Notes under the pieces: generated by a model
The model's input: the letters and a program-made list of their open reading frames with translations, nothing else
Databases searched by the model: none
Told to the model about the DNA's origin: nothing
Translations under genes and position numbers: made by a program
In this document: in pieces, positions 10,758 to 20,706 of the stretch
Layout: each line of letters opens with the position of its first letter
How positions within the stretch are numbered: the stretch's first letter is position 1
Origin: Gilliamella sp. wkB108
GTDB lineage: Bacteria; Pseudomonadota; Gammaproteobacteria; Enterobacterales; Orbaceae
Direction: 5' to 3'
DNA: 35,671 bases
NCBI RefSeq assembly: GCF_001690195.1
Contig: NZ_LZGM01000030.1
Coordinates: forward strand, 1 to 35,671

Positions 10758-11450
10758 CTAAATTTTTAAGAATAGTTCCCTACTTTTAAATGGTTTAGCT
10801 CCTACATAAGGTTTTAACGCCATTCTGGTAAAGCGCTTAGCTGCTCTTAATGTTTCTTGATTATCAAACTGTCGATATCCTAATGCTAACACTTGTTCAC
10901 CGGTGAAGCTGGTACTATTTTCTAATAAACTACTAATAAATCCCTTTTCAGTTTGAAATTGATAATTCATTGATGTGACTATGTCATCACCTGTTGCACT
11001 ACAATGAAAAAAATCGACGTGATAACCCAAATTTTCCAGCAATACTAACTCGAAAGAACGTAATACATTTTCGGCAGGTACCTGTTTAGCCAATTGTTGC
11101 AGGCTATGTAAATAGTGTTCAAAAAGTGTAGGCATATCAGTTTCTGCAATTAATACTCGATGCAATAGCTCATTAAGATAAAAAGCGCTATATAAAGAAA
11201 TAGAAATAAGTGGCAAAGCCAAAGACATAGCTTCAACCTGACGTAAGGTTTTAATTTCACCTTGACCAGAATATTGCACTATAAGTGGAGTAAAAGGTTG
11301 TAATACCCCTTTTAATGAAGATCGCTTTCGTCTTGCCCCTTTAGCCAAAACTGTTATTTTCCCTGCACTTTCGACAAACAGATCTACTAATAAGCTAGAT
11401 TCACTATAGCTTCTGGTATGTAGAATAAATGCTCTTTGCCAACCGTCCAT
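10758..11450 (-). CDS. recO: DNA repair protein RecO
   Basis: The 230-residue protein begins [20 protein letters not shown], the usual RecO start. An N-terminal OB fold runs to about residue 80 ([20 protein letters not shown] is characteristic). The helical C domain follows ([26 protein letters not shown]). It is slightly shorter than the E. coli protein (about 242). RecO works with RecR to load RecA on SSB-coated single-stranded DNA. In many relatives recO lies between era and pdxJ; here neither neighbour is present and recO stands alone, facing the lipoprotein gene tail to tail. Confidence 0.95.
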   Translation of the reverse strand: MDGWQRAFILHTRSYSESSLLVDLFVESAGKITVLAKGARRKRSSLKGVLQPFTPLIVQYSGQGEIKTLRQVEAMSLALPLISISLYSAFYLNELLHRVLIAETDMPTLFEHYLHSLQQLAKQVPAENVLRSFELVLLENLGYHVDFFHCSATGDDIVTSMNYQFQTEKGFISSLLENSTSFTGEQVLALGYRQFDNQETLRAAKRFTRMALKPYVGAKPFKSRELFLKI

Positions 11451-11593
11451 TAAATAATGCCTTTTTATTTGGTTACTGTTTTTAATTAAAAGTGGTATTT
11501 GATTAAAATTTAAGTCATTTTTTGAAACTTTAACCTGAAATCTAGTTAAATTTCCGGTATAATCAATAACTAATTATCGGGCAACTCAAAAGA

Positions 11594-13231
11594 ATGACTA
11601 TGGAACTTTTCTCAATAATATTACTGCTGGTTTTAATTGTATCACTTTCAGGTGTATTTATTAAAATGCTACCTATTCAAATTCCATTACCATTAATGCA
11701 AATATTATTGGGTTGTATATTAGCTGCCTTTGGCATTTATGTTAAATTCGATCCTGAGTTATTTTTAGTTCTTTTTATCCCACCGTTACTATTTGCAGAT
11801 GGTCGTAAAACATCGGTTAAAGATTTTGTTTATAACGTTAGAGAAATAGTTGGGTTGGCTCTAGTCCTCGTTGTTATCACTGTTGTTGCACTCGGCTACC
11901 TTCTTTATTGGATGCTACCTAAAGAAATTGAACTAGCGCCAGCATTAGCTCTAGCTGCGGTGTTGTCACCAACGGATGCAGTTGCCTTAAGTGGTATCGT
12001 TGGTAAAGGTCGTATTGATAAACAAAAAATGGAAATAATCGAAGGTGAAGCTTTGATGAATGATGCTTCCGGCTTGGTATCATTAAAATTTGCTATTTTA
12101 ATTGCAATAGGATCACTGCAATTCGATTTACTGCAAATTAGTTTAAGTTTTGTTATCGTTGCTATCGGTGGATTAGCTATTGGCGTATTATTTACTTGGT
12201 TATATGCTCGGATTTTACGTAAAATAAATCAATTAACTCACAATGATGCAGCTATCCAAATTGTATTACTATTTCTACTTCCTTTCGCAGCCTATCTTAT
12301 TGCTGAAGAGTGTCATTGTTCTGGTATTTTAGCGGCAGTAAGTGCAGGTATGACAGTTAATCATTCAGGTATGATGAGGAATGCGCCATTAACTGCTCGC
12401 TTACAATCAGATAGCACGTGGTCTATGTTAACCTTTGTTTTCAACGGCTTTGTTTTCATCCTATTGGGTATTCAATTACCAAGCATCTTAACTAGTACTT
12501 TTGCCGAAAATCAAACTGATTCATCAATTGAAGTGTGGCAACTCGGTCTCATTGTTGTATTTGTATTTATAGTGTTAATGGGAACAAGATTTGCGTGGTT
12601 ATGGACTATGAAACAGATGCCAGCTTTACCATTTGGTACCAAACGCCCTCTTGCTTTCAAAGCCTATACAACCAGAGATTTATTTGTATCAACTTTTGCA
12701 GGAGTACGAGGAGCTATCACATTAGCTGGTGTACTATCTATTCCAATGACAATTACCGGACGTTATCAATTAGTTTTTATTGCTACGGGTATAATTCTAA
12801 TTTCATTAATTACTGCTGTGATTGTATTACCAATTTTATTGCGCGGAAGTGTAATTTTGGATAATTCTGAGCAAGATAATGAGATTTTCACTGTAAAAGG
12901 ACATATGGCAGAAGAAGCAATAGTTAGTCTTGAAAAAATGCAAACTAATTTATTACAAGAAACAACTGAAGCCGGTTTAGATCAAGAAATTATACATGAA
13001 GTGGGTTCTCGTGTTATTGGTTCATTAAGACGACGTACCGGGTTAAAAGATTTAGAACAAAAAGCCCTTGAAGCTGAAAATCTAGAAAGACGTATGCGTT
13101 TAGTCGCAATTGGTGCTGAACGAACAGCTTTAATGCAAATGAAAATACGTAATGAAGTGAGTGAAGAGACTTTTGAGCATCTAAATACTGACTTAGATAT
13201 TTATGAAAAGATGATCGCTGGAGATGCATAA
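11594..13231 (+). CDS. yjcE: CPA1-family Na+/H+ antiporter (YjcE-like)
   Basis: The 545-residue polytopic membrane protein has about 12 hydrophobic segments in residues 1-415 and a charged cytoplasmic tail (about 420-545). It carries the CPA1 signatures LVLFIPPLLFADGRKTS, ALAAVLSPTDAVALSGIVGKGRI and EGEALMNDASGLVSLKFA. The paired Asp and Asn-Asp residues are the expected cation and proton site. TFAGVRGAITLAGVLSIP follows near residue 375. The best remembered match is E. coli YjcE (549 aa), including the tail. A second ATG two codons in (11600) would give a start more like YjcE. The ribosome site is poor for both. ubiT begins directly after the stop codon. Confidence 0.9.
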   Translation: MTMELFSIILLLVLIVSLSGVFIKMLPIQIPLPLMQILLGCILAAFGIYVKFDPELFLVLFIPPLLFADGRKTSVKDFVYNVREIVGLALVLVVITVVALGYLLYWMLPKEIELAPALALAAVLSPTDAVALSGIVGKGRIDKQKMEIIEGEALMNDASGLVSLKFAILIAIGSLQFDLLQISLSFVIVAIGGLAIGVLFTWLYARILRKINQLTHNDAAIQIVLLFLLPFAAYLIAEECHCSGILAAVSAGMTVNHSGMMRNAPLTARLQSDSTWSMLTFVFNGFVFILLGIQLPSILTSTFAENQTDSSIEVWQLGLIVVFVFIVLMGTRFAWLWTMKQMPALPFGTKRPLAFKAYTTRDLFVSTFAGVRGAITLAGVLSIPMTITGRYQLVFIATGIILISLITAVIVLPILLRGSVILDNSEQDNEIFTVKGHMAEEAIVSLEKMQTNLLQETTEAGLDQEIIHEVGSRVIGSLRRRTGLKDLEQKALEAENLERRMRLVAIGAERTALMQMKIRNEVSEETFEHLNTDLDIYEKMIAGDA

Positions 13232-13738
13232 ATGATTGGCAACAAGCAGCAAATTTTAGGGAAAATTCATTCTGAATTTGTGAATAAAGCACCTCATGTT
13301 TTAGGTCTTACATTACGCTGCATCCCATTTAATTTGAAAAAACAAGCGATTGAACAGTTATTGCAACTTCAATTTAAACATTCTCTCGAAGAAGGTGATC
13401 TCGATTTTTTAGAAAATCGTTGGTTGAAAATACAAGTAACTGATCTTCAACTCGTTTGGTTTGTTAGCCTTATTGATAACAAACTAGTTGTAAGCAGAGA
13501 AGAAATTGCCGATGTTAGTTTTATCGGCAATGCAAATGATCTCATAATGATAGCAACCAGAAGACAAGATCCTGATACCCTCTTTTTTCAACGTCGTTTA
13601 ATCGTTGAAGGTGATACTGAATTAGGTTTGTATGTCAAAAACCTTATGGACTCAATAGAATTAGATGCAATGCCTAAATTTTTAAGATTAACGCTTGAGA
13701 AGTTGGCTAATATTATTGAAAGCGCTCCTGTTAATTAA
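13232..13738 (+). CDS. ubiT: Ubiquinone biosynthesis accessory factor UbiT (SCP2 lipid-binding)
   Basis: The 168-residue protein is a SCP2-domain lipid-binding protein like E. coli UbiT (YhbT). The stretches FLENRWLKIQV, DVSFIGNANDLIMIATRRQD and PDTLFFQRRLIVEGDTELGL match it strongly. UbiT is needed for oxygen-independent ubiquinone synthesis with UbiU and UbiV, which are not in this window. The ATG immediately follows the antiporter stop (TAAATG), suggesting translational coupling. The pairing with an antiporter gene is unusual, since in E. coli yhbT lies beside yhbU and yhbV. Confidence 0.92.
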   Translation: MIGNKQQILGKIHSEFVNKAPHVLGLTLRCIPFNLKKQAIEQLLQLQFKHSLEEGDLDFLENRWLKIQVTDLQLVWFVSLIDNKLVVSREEIADVSFIGNANDLIMIATRRQDPDTLFFQRRLIVEGDTELGLYVKNLMDSIELDAMPKFLRLTLEKLANIIESAPVN

Positions 13739-13845
13739 TTTAATATCATATTAATAGTTATGACTTTATCTTATCTGTTGAGCTTAAGTTTAATTGATAA
13801 TAAATTACTTTTTAACTGAAATCCTTAAAGAATAAAACTATTAGT

Positions 13846-14041
13846 TTAAGTTACACTGTCACTATTTATAAATACAAAACTATTCTTTTTATCAAATTGA
13901 AAGGCAATCGTTCCTTTTTGTGATATTCTTATATCTAAATCATCAACTTAGCTCTACCTCTATGCAGGGTTGATTTAATATAAATTTTAGTAATGTATCA
14001 CATAGTTGCTTTTTATTTTCTATAATATTCGGTACAAACAT
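13846..14041 (-). pseudogene. Frameshifted small gene, unknown function
   Basis: On the minus strand an ATG at 14041 opens a 32-residue frame (MFVPNIIENKKQLCDTLLKF, ending CIEVELS) that meets TGA. One base out of register the frame continues as VDDLDIRISQKGTIAFQFD and runs to TAA at 13846-13848. Together they would make one protein of about 65 residues with a normal, non-repetitive composition. This suggests a real small gene broken by a single-base insertion or two-base deletion near 13944. No good ribosome site is visible, and I recognise no family. The rest of the 13739-14179 gap shows nothing else. Chance reading frames in AT-rich DNA remain an alternative. Confidence 0.4.
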
Positions 14042-14179
14042 TAATAGTGTAATTGTTCATTTAAAATCTATACATTTACAATATGGACGAATAAAAAACG
14101 CTTAAAGTCTATAAGATAAACAAAACCACTATAACCAGTTGAAATTAAATAAAAGAAAAATATCGAGAAAAACAACACA

Positions 14180-15613
14180 ATGGAAAACAACCATAAACAA
14201 CCTACTTTTTACTTTCATGATTACGAAACCTTTGGTATTCACCCTGCCCTTGATAGACCTGCACAATTTGCAGGAGTACGCACAGATAGTGATTTTAATA
14301 TCATTGAAGAACCACTGGTGATTTATTGTCAGCAAGCTCAAGATTATTTACCTAATCCTGAAGCTGTGTTAGTAACGGGGATTACACCACAAGAAGCTAA
14401 TCAAAAAGGTATTTGCGAAGCCGAGTTTACCAGATTGATTCACCAAGCATTTAGTGAACCTAATACTTGTATATTAGGATATAACAATATACGTTTTGAT
14501 GATGAAGTAACACGGAATATTTTATATCGCAATTTTTATGATCCTTATTCTTACAGTTGGCAAAATGGCAATTCTCGATGGGATCTTCTTGATGTTGTTC
14601 GAGCCTGTTATGCATTACGACCAGACGGTATTAATTGGCCTATAAATGAGGCTGGATTTGCAAGTTTTCGTTTAGAACATCTTACTAAAGAGAATAATAT
14701 CGCACATGAAAACGCTCATGATGCCATGTCAGATGTTTATGCAACCATTGCTATAGCTAAATTAATTAAAGAAAAACAACCGAAGCTTTTTGATTATTTT
14801 TTCTCGTTACGTAATAAAAACAAAGTAGCAGATCTAATTGATGTGGTTAATATGACTCCCATTGTTCACGTGTCGGGTATGCTTGGTAGCTATCGTGGGA
14901 ATATGTCATTAGTTTCCCCAATTGCATGGCATCCACTACAAAACAACGCGGTTATCGTCTGTGACCTAACTGGCGATATTGATTTAATCATTGATCTAAC
15001 TGTTGAGGAGATCAATGAAAAACTTTATACCAAAACCGAAGATCTTGAACTCAATGAATCAAGAATACCTTTGAAATTAATCCATATTAATAAATGCCCT
15101 ATTGTTGCCCCCCAAAAAACGTTATTACCAGAAAATGCTAAACGATTTGCTATCGATCTAGATCAATGTTTAATAAACCAGCAAAAATTATTGCAGTGCC
15201 AAAAAATATTGCAAGATAAAATGCGAGAATTGTTTACTATGCATAGTGATTATTCAATTAATCCAGATGTTGACGCTCAAATTTATAATGGCTTTTTAAA
15301 TAATCAGGATAAATCACGTTGTGAAATGATTCGAACCACACCTATTAATTTATTAAATAACATATCAATAACATTTGATGATCCTCGATTAGCTACACTC
15401 TTTTTCAGGTATAAAGCTCGAAATTATCCGCAAACTTTGACAGAGCAAGAGCAAATGATTTGGAAAGATTATTGTCGAGATAAACTTAATGAACCTAAAA
15501 TACAAGACTATTTACATACATTAGAGCAGCTAGCTGAAATTTATATGCAACAACCCGAGAAATTAACGATTATTAAGCATCTTTATAATTATTGCCATTA
15601 TTTAGTTGCATAA
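14180..15613 (+). CDS. sbcB: Exodeoxyribonuclease I
   Basis: The 477-residue protein matches E. coli ExoI (475). The DEDDh exonuclease domain shows FHDYETFG (catalytic Asp and Glu near residues 14-16), NNIRFDDEVTRNI, RWDLLDVVRACYALRPDGI and HDAMSDVYATIAIA (final Asp with the preceding His). An SH3-like and a helical C-terminal domain follow. ExoI degrades single-stranded DNA 3' to 5' and acts in mismatch repair and recombination, where it binds the SSB tail. The gene stands alone, with gaps on both sides. Confidence 0.97.
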   Translation: MENNHKQPTFYFHDYETFGIHPALDRPAQFAGVRTDSDFNIIEEPLVIYCQQAQDYLPNPEAVLVTGITPQEANQKGICEAEFTRLIHQAFSEPNTCILGYNNIRFDDEVTRNILYRNFYDPYSYSWQNGNSRWDLLDVVRACYALRPDGINWPINEAGFASFRLEHLTKENNIAHENAHDAMSDVYATIAIAKLIKEKQPKLFDYFFSLRNKNKVADLIDVVNMTPIVHVSGMLGSYRGNMSLVSPIAWHPLQNNAVIVCDLTGDIDLIIDLTVEEINEKLYTKTEDLELNESRIPLKLIHINKCPIVAPQKTLLPENAKRFAIDLDQCLINQQKLLQCQKILQDKMRELFTMHSDYSINPDVDAQIYNGFLNNQDKSRCEMIRTTPINLLNNISITFDDPRLATLFFRYKARNYPQTLTEQEQMIWKDYCRDKLNEPKIQDYLHTLEQLAEIYMQQPEKLTIIKHLYNYCHYLVA

Positions 15614-15719
15614 TTAAATTTGAGGGGCGTATGATATGCAACTGATTTATATGTTTTACCACTTTTGAAGACAAATATTATCCTAATATTTAAAGAATGA
15701 GTTAATTAGCATTTACGTT

Positions 15720-16171
15720 ATGAAACATTTTTTAGCTAAGCATTCCACTATAAAACATCGACTTTACTCCTTGTACTATACGCTTTTTAGTTATGGTCGA
15801 GGTTTAATCGTTTTAACAATATGTTTATGGGTTGGTAATATTATTTCTAAAATATTACCGATAATGATCCCTGGAAGCATTATCGGCTTGTTGATTTTAT
15901 TCTTTTTGTTAGCATTTCAACTAATTCCGACTTGTTGGATAAAAAACAGTTGTAATATATTTATGCGTTATATGACTCTTCTTTTTATTCCAGCCGCCAT
16001 GGGGATCATGGATAATTATTCATTATTATTAAACAATTGGGTTCCAATTATTTTTGGCTGTGTTGGTGGCTCAATTATTGTATTAATTTTTACAGCTTAT
16101 TTAACTGAACATCTGCATAAAACAACAAACAAAACCATAGCTTCATCATCTGATAATAAAGGAAACCAATC

Positions 16172-16175
<4 letters not shown>
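15720..16175 (+). CDS. yohJ: CidA/LrgA-family membrane protein YohJ
   Basis: The 151-residue protein has four hydrophobic segments and the family motifs LPIMIPGSIIGLLILFFLLA and MTLLFIPAAMGIMD. It matches E. coli YohJ (132 aa) apart from a longer N-terminus and a polar C-terminal tail. The family resembles phage holins. In Gram-positive bacteria LrgAB and CidAB influence murein hydrolase activity and, as shown for some homologues, pyruvate uptake. The stop codon overlaps the yohK start by 4 bp (ATGA). The order yohJ-yohK-sanA recalls the E. coli locus, without cdd. Confidence 0.92.
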
Positions 16176-17510
<1,335 letters not shown>

Positions 17511-17537
17511 CTTTTTAATTCAAACTCTGTAAAAATC

Positions 17538-17566
17538 TTTCAGGTTAACTATACGTTTCAGTATAA
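17538..17566 (+). repeat. Dispersed palindromic repeat, copy B
   Basis: This copy matches the 2076-2104 element at 26 of 29 positions (TTTCAGGTTAACTATAC...) and keeps the short dyad TATAC-GTTTCA-GTATA with paired substitutions. It also looks like a possible promoter: TTCAGG (17539-17544), 17 bp, TATAAT (17562-17567). It lies between sanA and artP, about 100 bp upstream of the artP start and about 36 bp upstream of the ARG-box-like pair. Confidence 0.5.
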
Positions 17567-17585
17567 TTCACCCTCTTTAACCATA

Positions 17586-17614
17586 TTGTCTAATATTTTA
17601 GATTGCATTTTTAT
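17586..17614 (+). promoter_or_regulatory. Possible artP promoter overlapping the ARG boxes
   Basis: TTGTCT (17586-17591), 17 bp, TTTTAT (17609-17614); each box has four consensus positions. The -10 lies inside the first ARG-box-like site, a layout that would allow ArgR to exclude RNA polymerase. Another possible promoter is the TATAAT at 17562-17567, further upstream. Confidence 0.35.
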
Positions 17615-17640
17615 GCAGAAAAAAGTAATATTTAGTCAAT
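17602..17640 (+). promoter_or_regulatory. Tandem ARG-box-like ArgR operator upstream of artP
   Basis: Two 18-bp sites, 17602-17619 (ATTGCATTTTTATGCAGA) and 17623-17640 (AAGTAATATTTAGTCAAT), are separated by exactly 3 bp. This is the canonical spacing of paired ARG boxes. Against WNTGAATWWWWATTCANW the first differs at two symmetrical positions and keeps a perfect TGCAT-TTTT-ATGCA dyad. The second differs at three positions. They end 24 bp before the artP ATG. ArgR is known to repress art genes in E. coli. Confidence 0.6.
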
Positions 17641-17664
17641 ATTTAAAACAACGTAAAATTAGCA

Positions 17665-18393
17665 ATGAATATAGAATTAAACCATATAAACTGTTTTTAT
17701 GGTACTCATCAGGCATTAAATGATGTTTCTCTTTGTTATCCTCTTGGTGAAACTATCGTACTACTTGGTCAAAGTGGTGCAGGTAAAAGTTCATTATTAA
17801 AGGTATTTAATTTACTTGAGATTCCTACATCTGGTGAGATGACCATTGCTGAATCACATTTTGATTTTACACAAAAAATTAGTGATTCAACCATTCGCCA
17901 ACTTCGAAAAAATGTTGGTATGGTTTTCCAAGATTATAATTTATGGCCACATTTGACTGTGCTTGAAAATTTAATTGAAGCTCCATGTCAAGTATTGAAA
18001 TTATCTAAAAAAGAAGCAAGTGATAAAGCAATGTCCATTTTATTGCGTTTGCAAATTGATGATATGGCACATCGTTATCCCCTTCACTTATCTGGTGGTC
18101 AACAGCAACGTGTGGCTATTGCCAGAGCGTTAATGATGGAGCCACAAATATTACTGTTTGATGAACCTACAGCTGCATTAGATCCTGCAATCACTTCACA
18201 AATTGCAGAGATTATTAATGAACTTTCTCAAACAGGAATTACACAAATTATTGTCACTCATGAAGTCGATTTTGCGCGGAAAGTGGCTTCGCAAGTGATT
18301 TATATGGAACACGGTAAAATAATAGAGCATGGACAGTTAGAATGTTTTGCTCATCCAAAAACCGAGCAATTTAGATCTTATCTATCGCATTAA
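17665..18393 (+). CDS. artP: Arginine ABC transporter ATP-binding protein
   Basis: The 242-residue protein equals E. coli ArtP in length and resembles it throughout, from its N-terminus ([18 protein letters not shown]). It has Walker [10 protein letters not shown] (about 36-44), Q-loop [12 protein letters not shown], signature [16 protein letters not shown], Walker [14 protein letters not shown] and H-loop VTHE. It powers import of arginine through ArtQM with the periplasmic binding protein. It heads the artP-artJ-artQ-artM cluster behind the ARG-box-like operator. The ribosome site is weak. Confidence 0.97.
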   Translation: MNIELNHINCFYGTHQALNDVSLCYPLGETIVLLGQSGAGKSSLLKVFNLLEIPTSGEMTIAESHFDFTQKISDSTIRQLRKNVGMVFQDYNLWPHLTVLENLIEAPCQVLKLSKKEASDKAMSILLRLQIDDMAHRYPLHLSGGQQQRVAIARALMMEPQILLFDEPTAALDPAITSQIAEIINELSQTGITQIIVTHEVDFARKVASQVIYMEHGKIIEHGQLECFAHPKTEQFRSYLSH

Positions 18394-18416
18394 TTAATAT
18401 CATGTTGGGTGAATAT

Positions 18417-19151
18417 ATGAAAAAAACTCTTTTAGCCATTTTATTAGCAGGAACAGCATTTGTAGCTCAAGCCGCAGAAAATCTAATTATTGGAACTGAA
18501 GCGACTTATGCACCTTTTGAATTTACCAATGAAAAAAATGAAATCGTCGGTTTTGATATTGATGTAATTAATAAAATTTGTGATGAAATGAAAGTTACAT
18601 GCAAAATCGTTAATCAATCATTTGATGGATTAATTCCTAGTTTAAAAACACGTCGTATTGATGCTGCAATTGCTGGAATTGATGTAACACCAGAACGACA
18701 AAAACAGGTTGATTTTACACAAATTTATTATGATGACAGTTCAATTCAATTCATTTCATTAAAAGATACATTAACCAATTTAGAACAGTTAAAAGGTAAA
18801 CGTGTAGGTATTCAAAAAGGAACTACCTATTCGAAATATTTAAACGAAAAATATCCAGACATGAAAGCAGTTAGCTATGACAGTTACCAATTCGCATTTT
18901 TAGATTTGAAAGCCAAACGAATTGATGCAATTGTAGCGAGTTCATTTGTTGCCGGAGATTGGTTAAGAAAAGATAATGATATTGCTGCATTAGGCGATAA
19001 GATAACTGATCATGATTTTTTTGGTGAAGGTTTAGGTATTGCTGTGCGTAAAGGTAATGATCAATTACTTAACCAGTTCAATCAAACATTAGATAAGCTA
19101 AAAAAGAATGGCGATTTAGAAGCTATCTATAAAAAATGGTTTAACCAATAA
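18417..19151 (+). CDS. artJ: Arginine-binding periplasmic protein (ArtJ/ArtI type)
   Basis: The 244-residue protein carries a clear signal peptide, MKKTLLAILLAGTAFVAQA, cleaved after Ala19-Gln-Ala. A family 3 solute-binding fold follows (LIIGTEATYAPFEFTNEKNE, GFDIDVINKIC, RRIDAAIAGIDVTPERQKQV). The start is set at ATG 18417, with GGTGA just upstream; an ATG five codons earlier lacks a signal-peptide fit. E. coli has two such proteins, ArtI and ArtJ; only one is present here, in the artI position, so the symbol is a convention. A strong terminator follows, which should keep this protein more abundant than the permeases. Confidence 0.93.
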   Translation: MKKTLLAILLAGTAFVAQAAENLIIGTEATYAPFEFTNEKNEIVGFDIDVINKICDEMKVTCKIVNQSFDGLIPSLKTRRIDAAIAGIDVTPERQKQVDFTQIYYDDSSIQFISLKDTLTNLEQLKGKRVGIQKGTTYSKYLNEKYPDMKAVSYDSYQFAFLDLKAKRIDAIVASSFVAGDWLRKDNDIAALGDKITDHDFFGEGLGIAVRKGNDQLLNQFNQTLDKLKKNGDLEAIYKKWFNQ

Positions 19152-19185
19152 ATCTCAATTTTTAAATATATTACACCATAGTGAT

Positions 19186-19219
19186 CTCGCCACATTGCAT
19201 TGTGGCGAGTTTATTTTTT
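19186..19219 (+). terminator. Intra-operon terminator between artJ and artQ
   Basis: CTCGCCACA (19186-19194), loop TTGCAT and TGTGGCGAG (19201-19209) form a perfect 9-bp GC-rich stem, followed by TTTATTTTTT. It lies 34 bp after artJ and 20 bp before artQ. It probably sets a high binding-protein to permease ratio by partial termination. Confidence 0.88.
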
Positions 19220-19239
19220 AATTTAACCATGGTTTTTTT

Positions 19240-20013
19240 ATGTCAAATTTTTTAGCAAATGGAATAGTGTGGTTCTATACTTCTATGGATGGTTATATTT
19301 TGCCATTAGCACAAGCGACATTAATTACATTGTCTTTAGCCTTTGTATCGCTTATTGTTGGTATGATCTTAGCCTTTATTTTCACAACATTGGAATCAGT
19401 ACCATTCAAACCGGTTGCTAGGTTAATGTCATTGTTCAACTTAACAATCCGCGCATTACCTGAATTATTAATTGTCATAGCAATTTATAATGGATTACCG
19501 TTATTATTGATGGCTCTGGATGATGGAATTACGATTTCACTTGGTTTTACCTCATTTATACTACAAATCAATATAACCAATACTCAACCAGATCCATTCT
19601 TATGTGGAGTAATAGCATTATCCATACTTTATGCAGTTTATGCTTCGCAAACCTTGCGAGGAGCATTTAAAGCTATACCGAGCGGACAAAAACAGGCAGC
19701 ACAAGTGCTTGGATTAGGTAAATTCCGTACTTTTTCCCGAATAATTGTTCCTCAAATGTGGCGCCATGCTTTACCGGGATTGAGTAATCAGTGGCTTATT
19801 TTATTAAAAGATACAGCCTTAGTTTCTGCGATAGCTATTGATGATTTAATGATGCAAACTAAAACTATTATTGCCCGAACCAATCAACCTTTTTTATGGT
19901 ATTTTGTAGCCATGATTATTTATTTAATAATCTCAATTTTGAGTCAAAAAGTTATTCAACGCATTGAAAAGCGTGCAACTGCTTTTGAACAACCTCAATC
20001 AGCCAATAGTTAG
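19240..20013 (+). CDS. artQ: Arginine ABC transporter permease ArtQ
   Basis: The 257-residue inner-membrane permease follows E. coli ArtQ (238): LNLTIRALPELLIVIAIYNG, FLCGVIALSILYAVYASQTL, the EAA-type loop QAAQVLGLGKFRTFSRIIVP, and MWRHALPGLSNQWLILLKDTAL. It has about five membrane segments. The N-terminus is some 20 residues longer than in E. coli. The ATG at 19240 is preceded by a T-run with no purine-rich ribosome site, so the true start, or coupling to readthrough past the upstream terminator, is uncertain. It pairs with ArtM, 14 bp downstream. Confidence 0.95.
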   Translation: MSNFLANGIVWFYTSMDGYILPLAQATLITLSLAFVSLIVGMILAFIFTTLESVPFKPVARLMSLFNLTIRALPELLIVIAIYNGLPLLLMALDDGITISLGFTSFILQINITNTQPDPFLCGVIALSILYAVYASQTLRGAFKAIPSGQKQAAQVLGLGKFRTFSRIIVPQMWRHALPGLSNQWLILLKDTALVSAIAIDDLMMQTKTIIARTNQPFLWYFVAMIIYLIISILSQKVIQRIEKRATAFEQPQSANS

Positions 20014-20027
20014 TAAGGTCATATATT

Positions 20028-20705
20028 ATGTTTGATAATTTTATCTACTATCTTAAAATCATTATCCTCGGCCTTCCTGATACATTAAGTTTAGGACTTT
20101 TTGGCATTTTATCTGCAGGAGTTTTGGCTGTTATTTTTTCATGTTTATTATCACTAAATTCTGTTGTATTAAGTAAAGTTATTCGTACTTATATTATCAT
20201 CTTTACTGGTTCACCATTATTAGTACAACTATTTTTAATCTATTATGGCCCATCTCAATTTAACGATGCGCTAAGTAATGTACCTAACTTTTATAATTTC
20301 ATCTCTTCGCCTTGGTTTTGTGCTTATTTGGCATTAACACTCAATAGTGCAGCCTATACAACCCAAATTTTTTATGGTGCGTTAAAATCTGTTCCCAAAG
20401 GACAATGGCAAGCTTGTGAAGCCTTAGGTATGAATAAATGGCAAACGTTAAAGATAGTATTACCTTATGCTTTAAAAAGAGCGTTATCAACTTATTCAAA
20501 TGAAGTTGTGTTTGTCGTAAAAGGTACGGCTTTAGCATCTATGATCCCTGTTATGGATGTCATGGGATATAGCAATCAATTAAATGGGGATTACTATGAT
20601 TTTTCAATTTTTATTGTTGCAGGGTTAATATACCTCTTGATAAATGGACTTCTAAGCACCATTATGAGGATTATAGAAAAAAAAGCCCTCTCCTTTGAAA
20701 ATTAA
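20028..20705 (+). CDS. artM: Arginine ABC transporter permease ArtM
   Basis: The 225-residue permease matches E. coli ArtM (222): IIIFTGSPLLVQLFLIYYGP, LALTLNSAAYTTQIFYGALK, SVPKGQWQACEALGMNKWQT (the EAA loop contacting ArtP) and KGTALASMIPVMDVMGYSNQ. It forms the membrane channel with ArtQ. Its stop codon ends 1 bp before the ATG chosen for uvrC, an unusually close fusion of a transport operon to a repair gene. Confidence 0.95.
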   Translation: MFDNFIYYLKIIILGLPDTLSLGLFGILSAGVLAVIFSCLLSLNSVVLSKVIRTYIIIFTGSPLLVQLFLIYYGPSQFNDALSNVPNFYNFISSPWFCAYLALTLNSAAYTTQIFYGALKSVPKGQWQACEALGMNKWQTLKIVLPYALKRALSTYSNEVVFVVKGTALASMIPVMDVMGYSNQLNGDYYDFSIFIVAGLIYLLINGLLSTIMRIIEKKALSFEN

Positions 20706-20706
20706 T

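Noticed and set aside
13760-13819. A 19-residue plus-strand ORF beginning MTLSYLLSL
   Set aside because: It has no ribosome site, its composition follows AT bias, and a more protein-like broken frame lies close by on the other strand.
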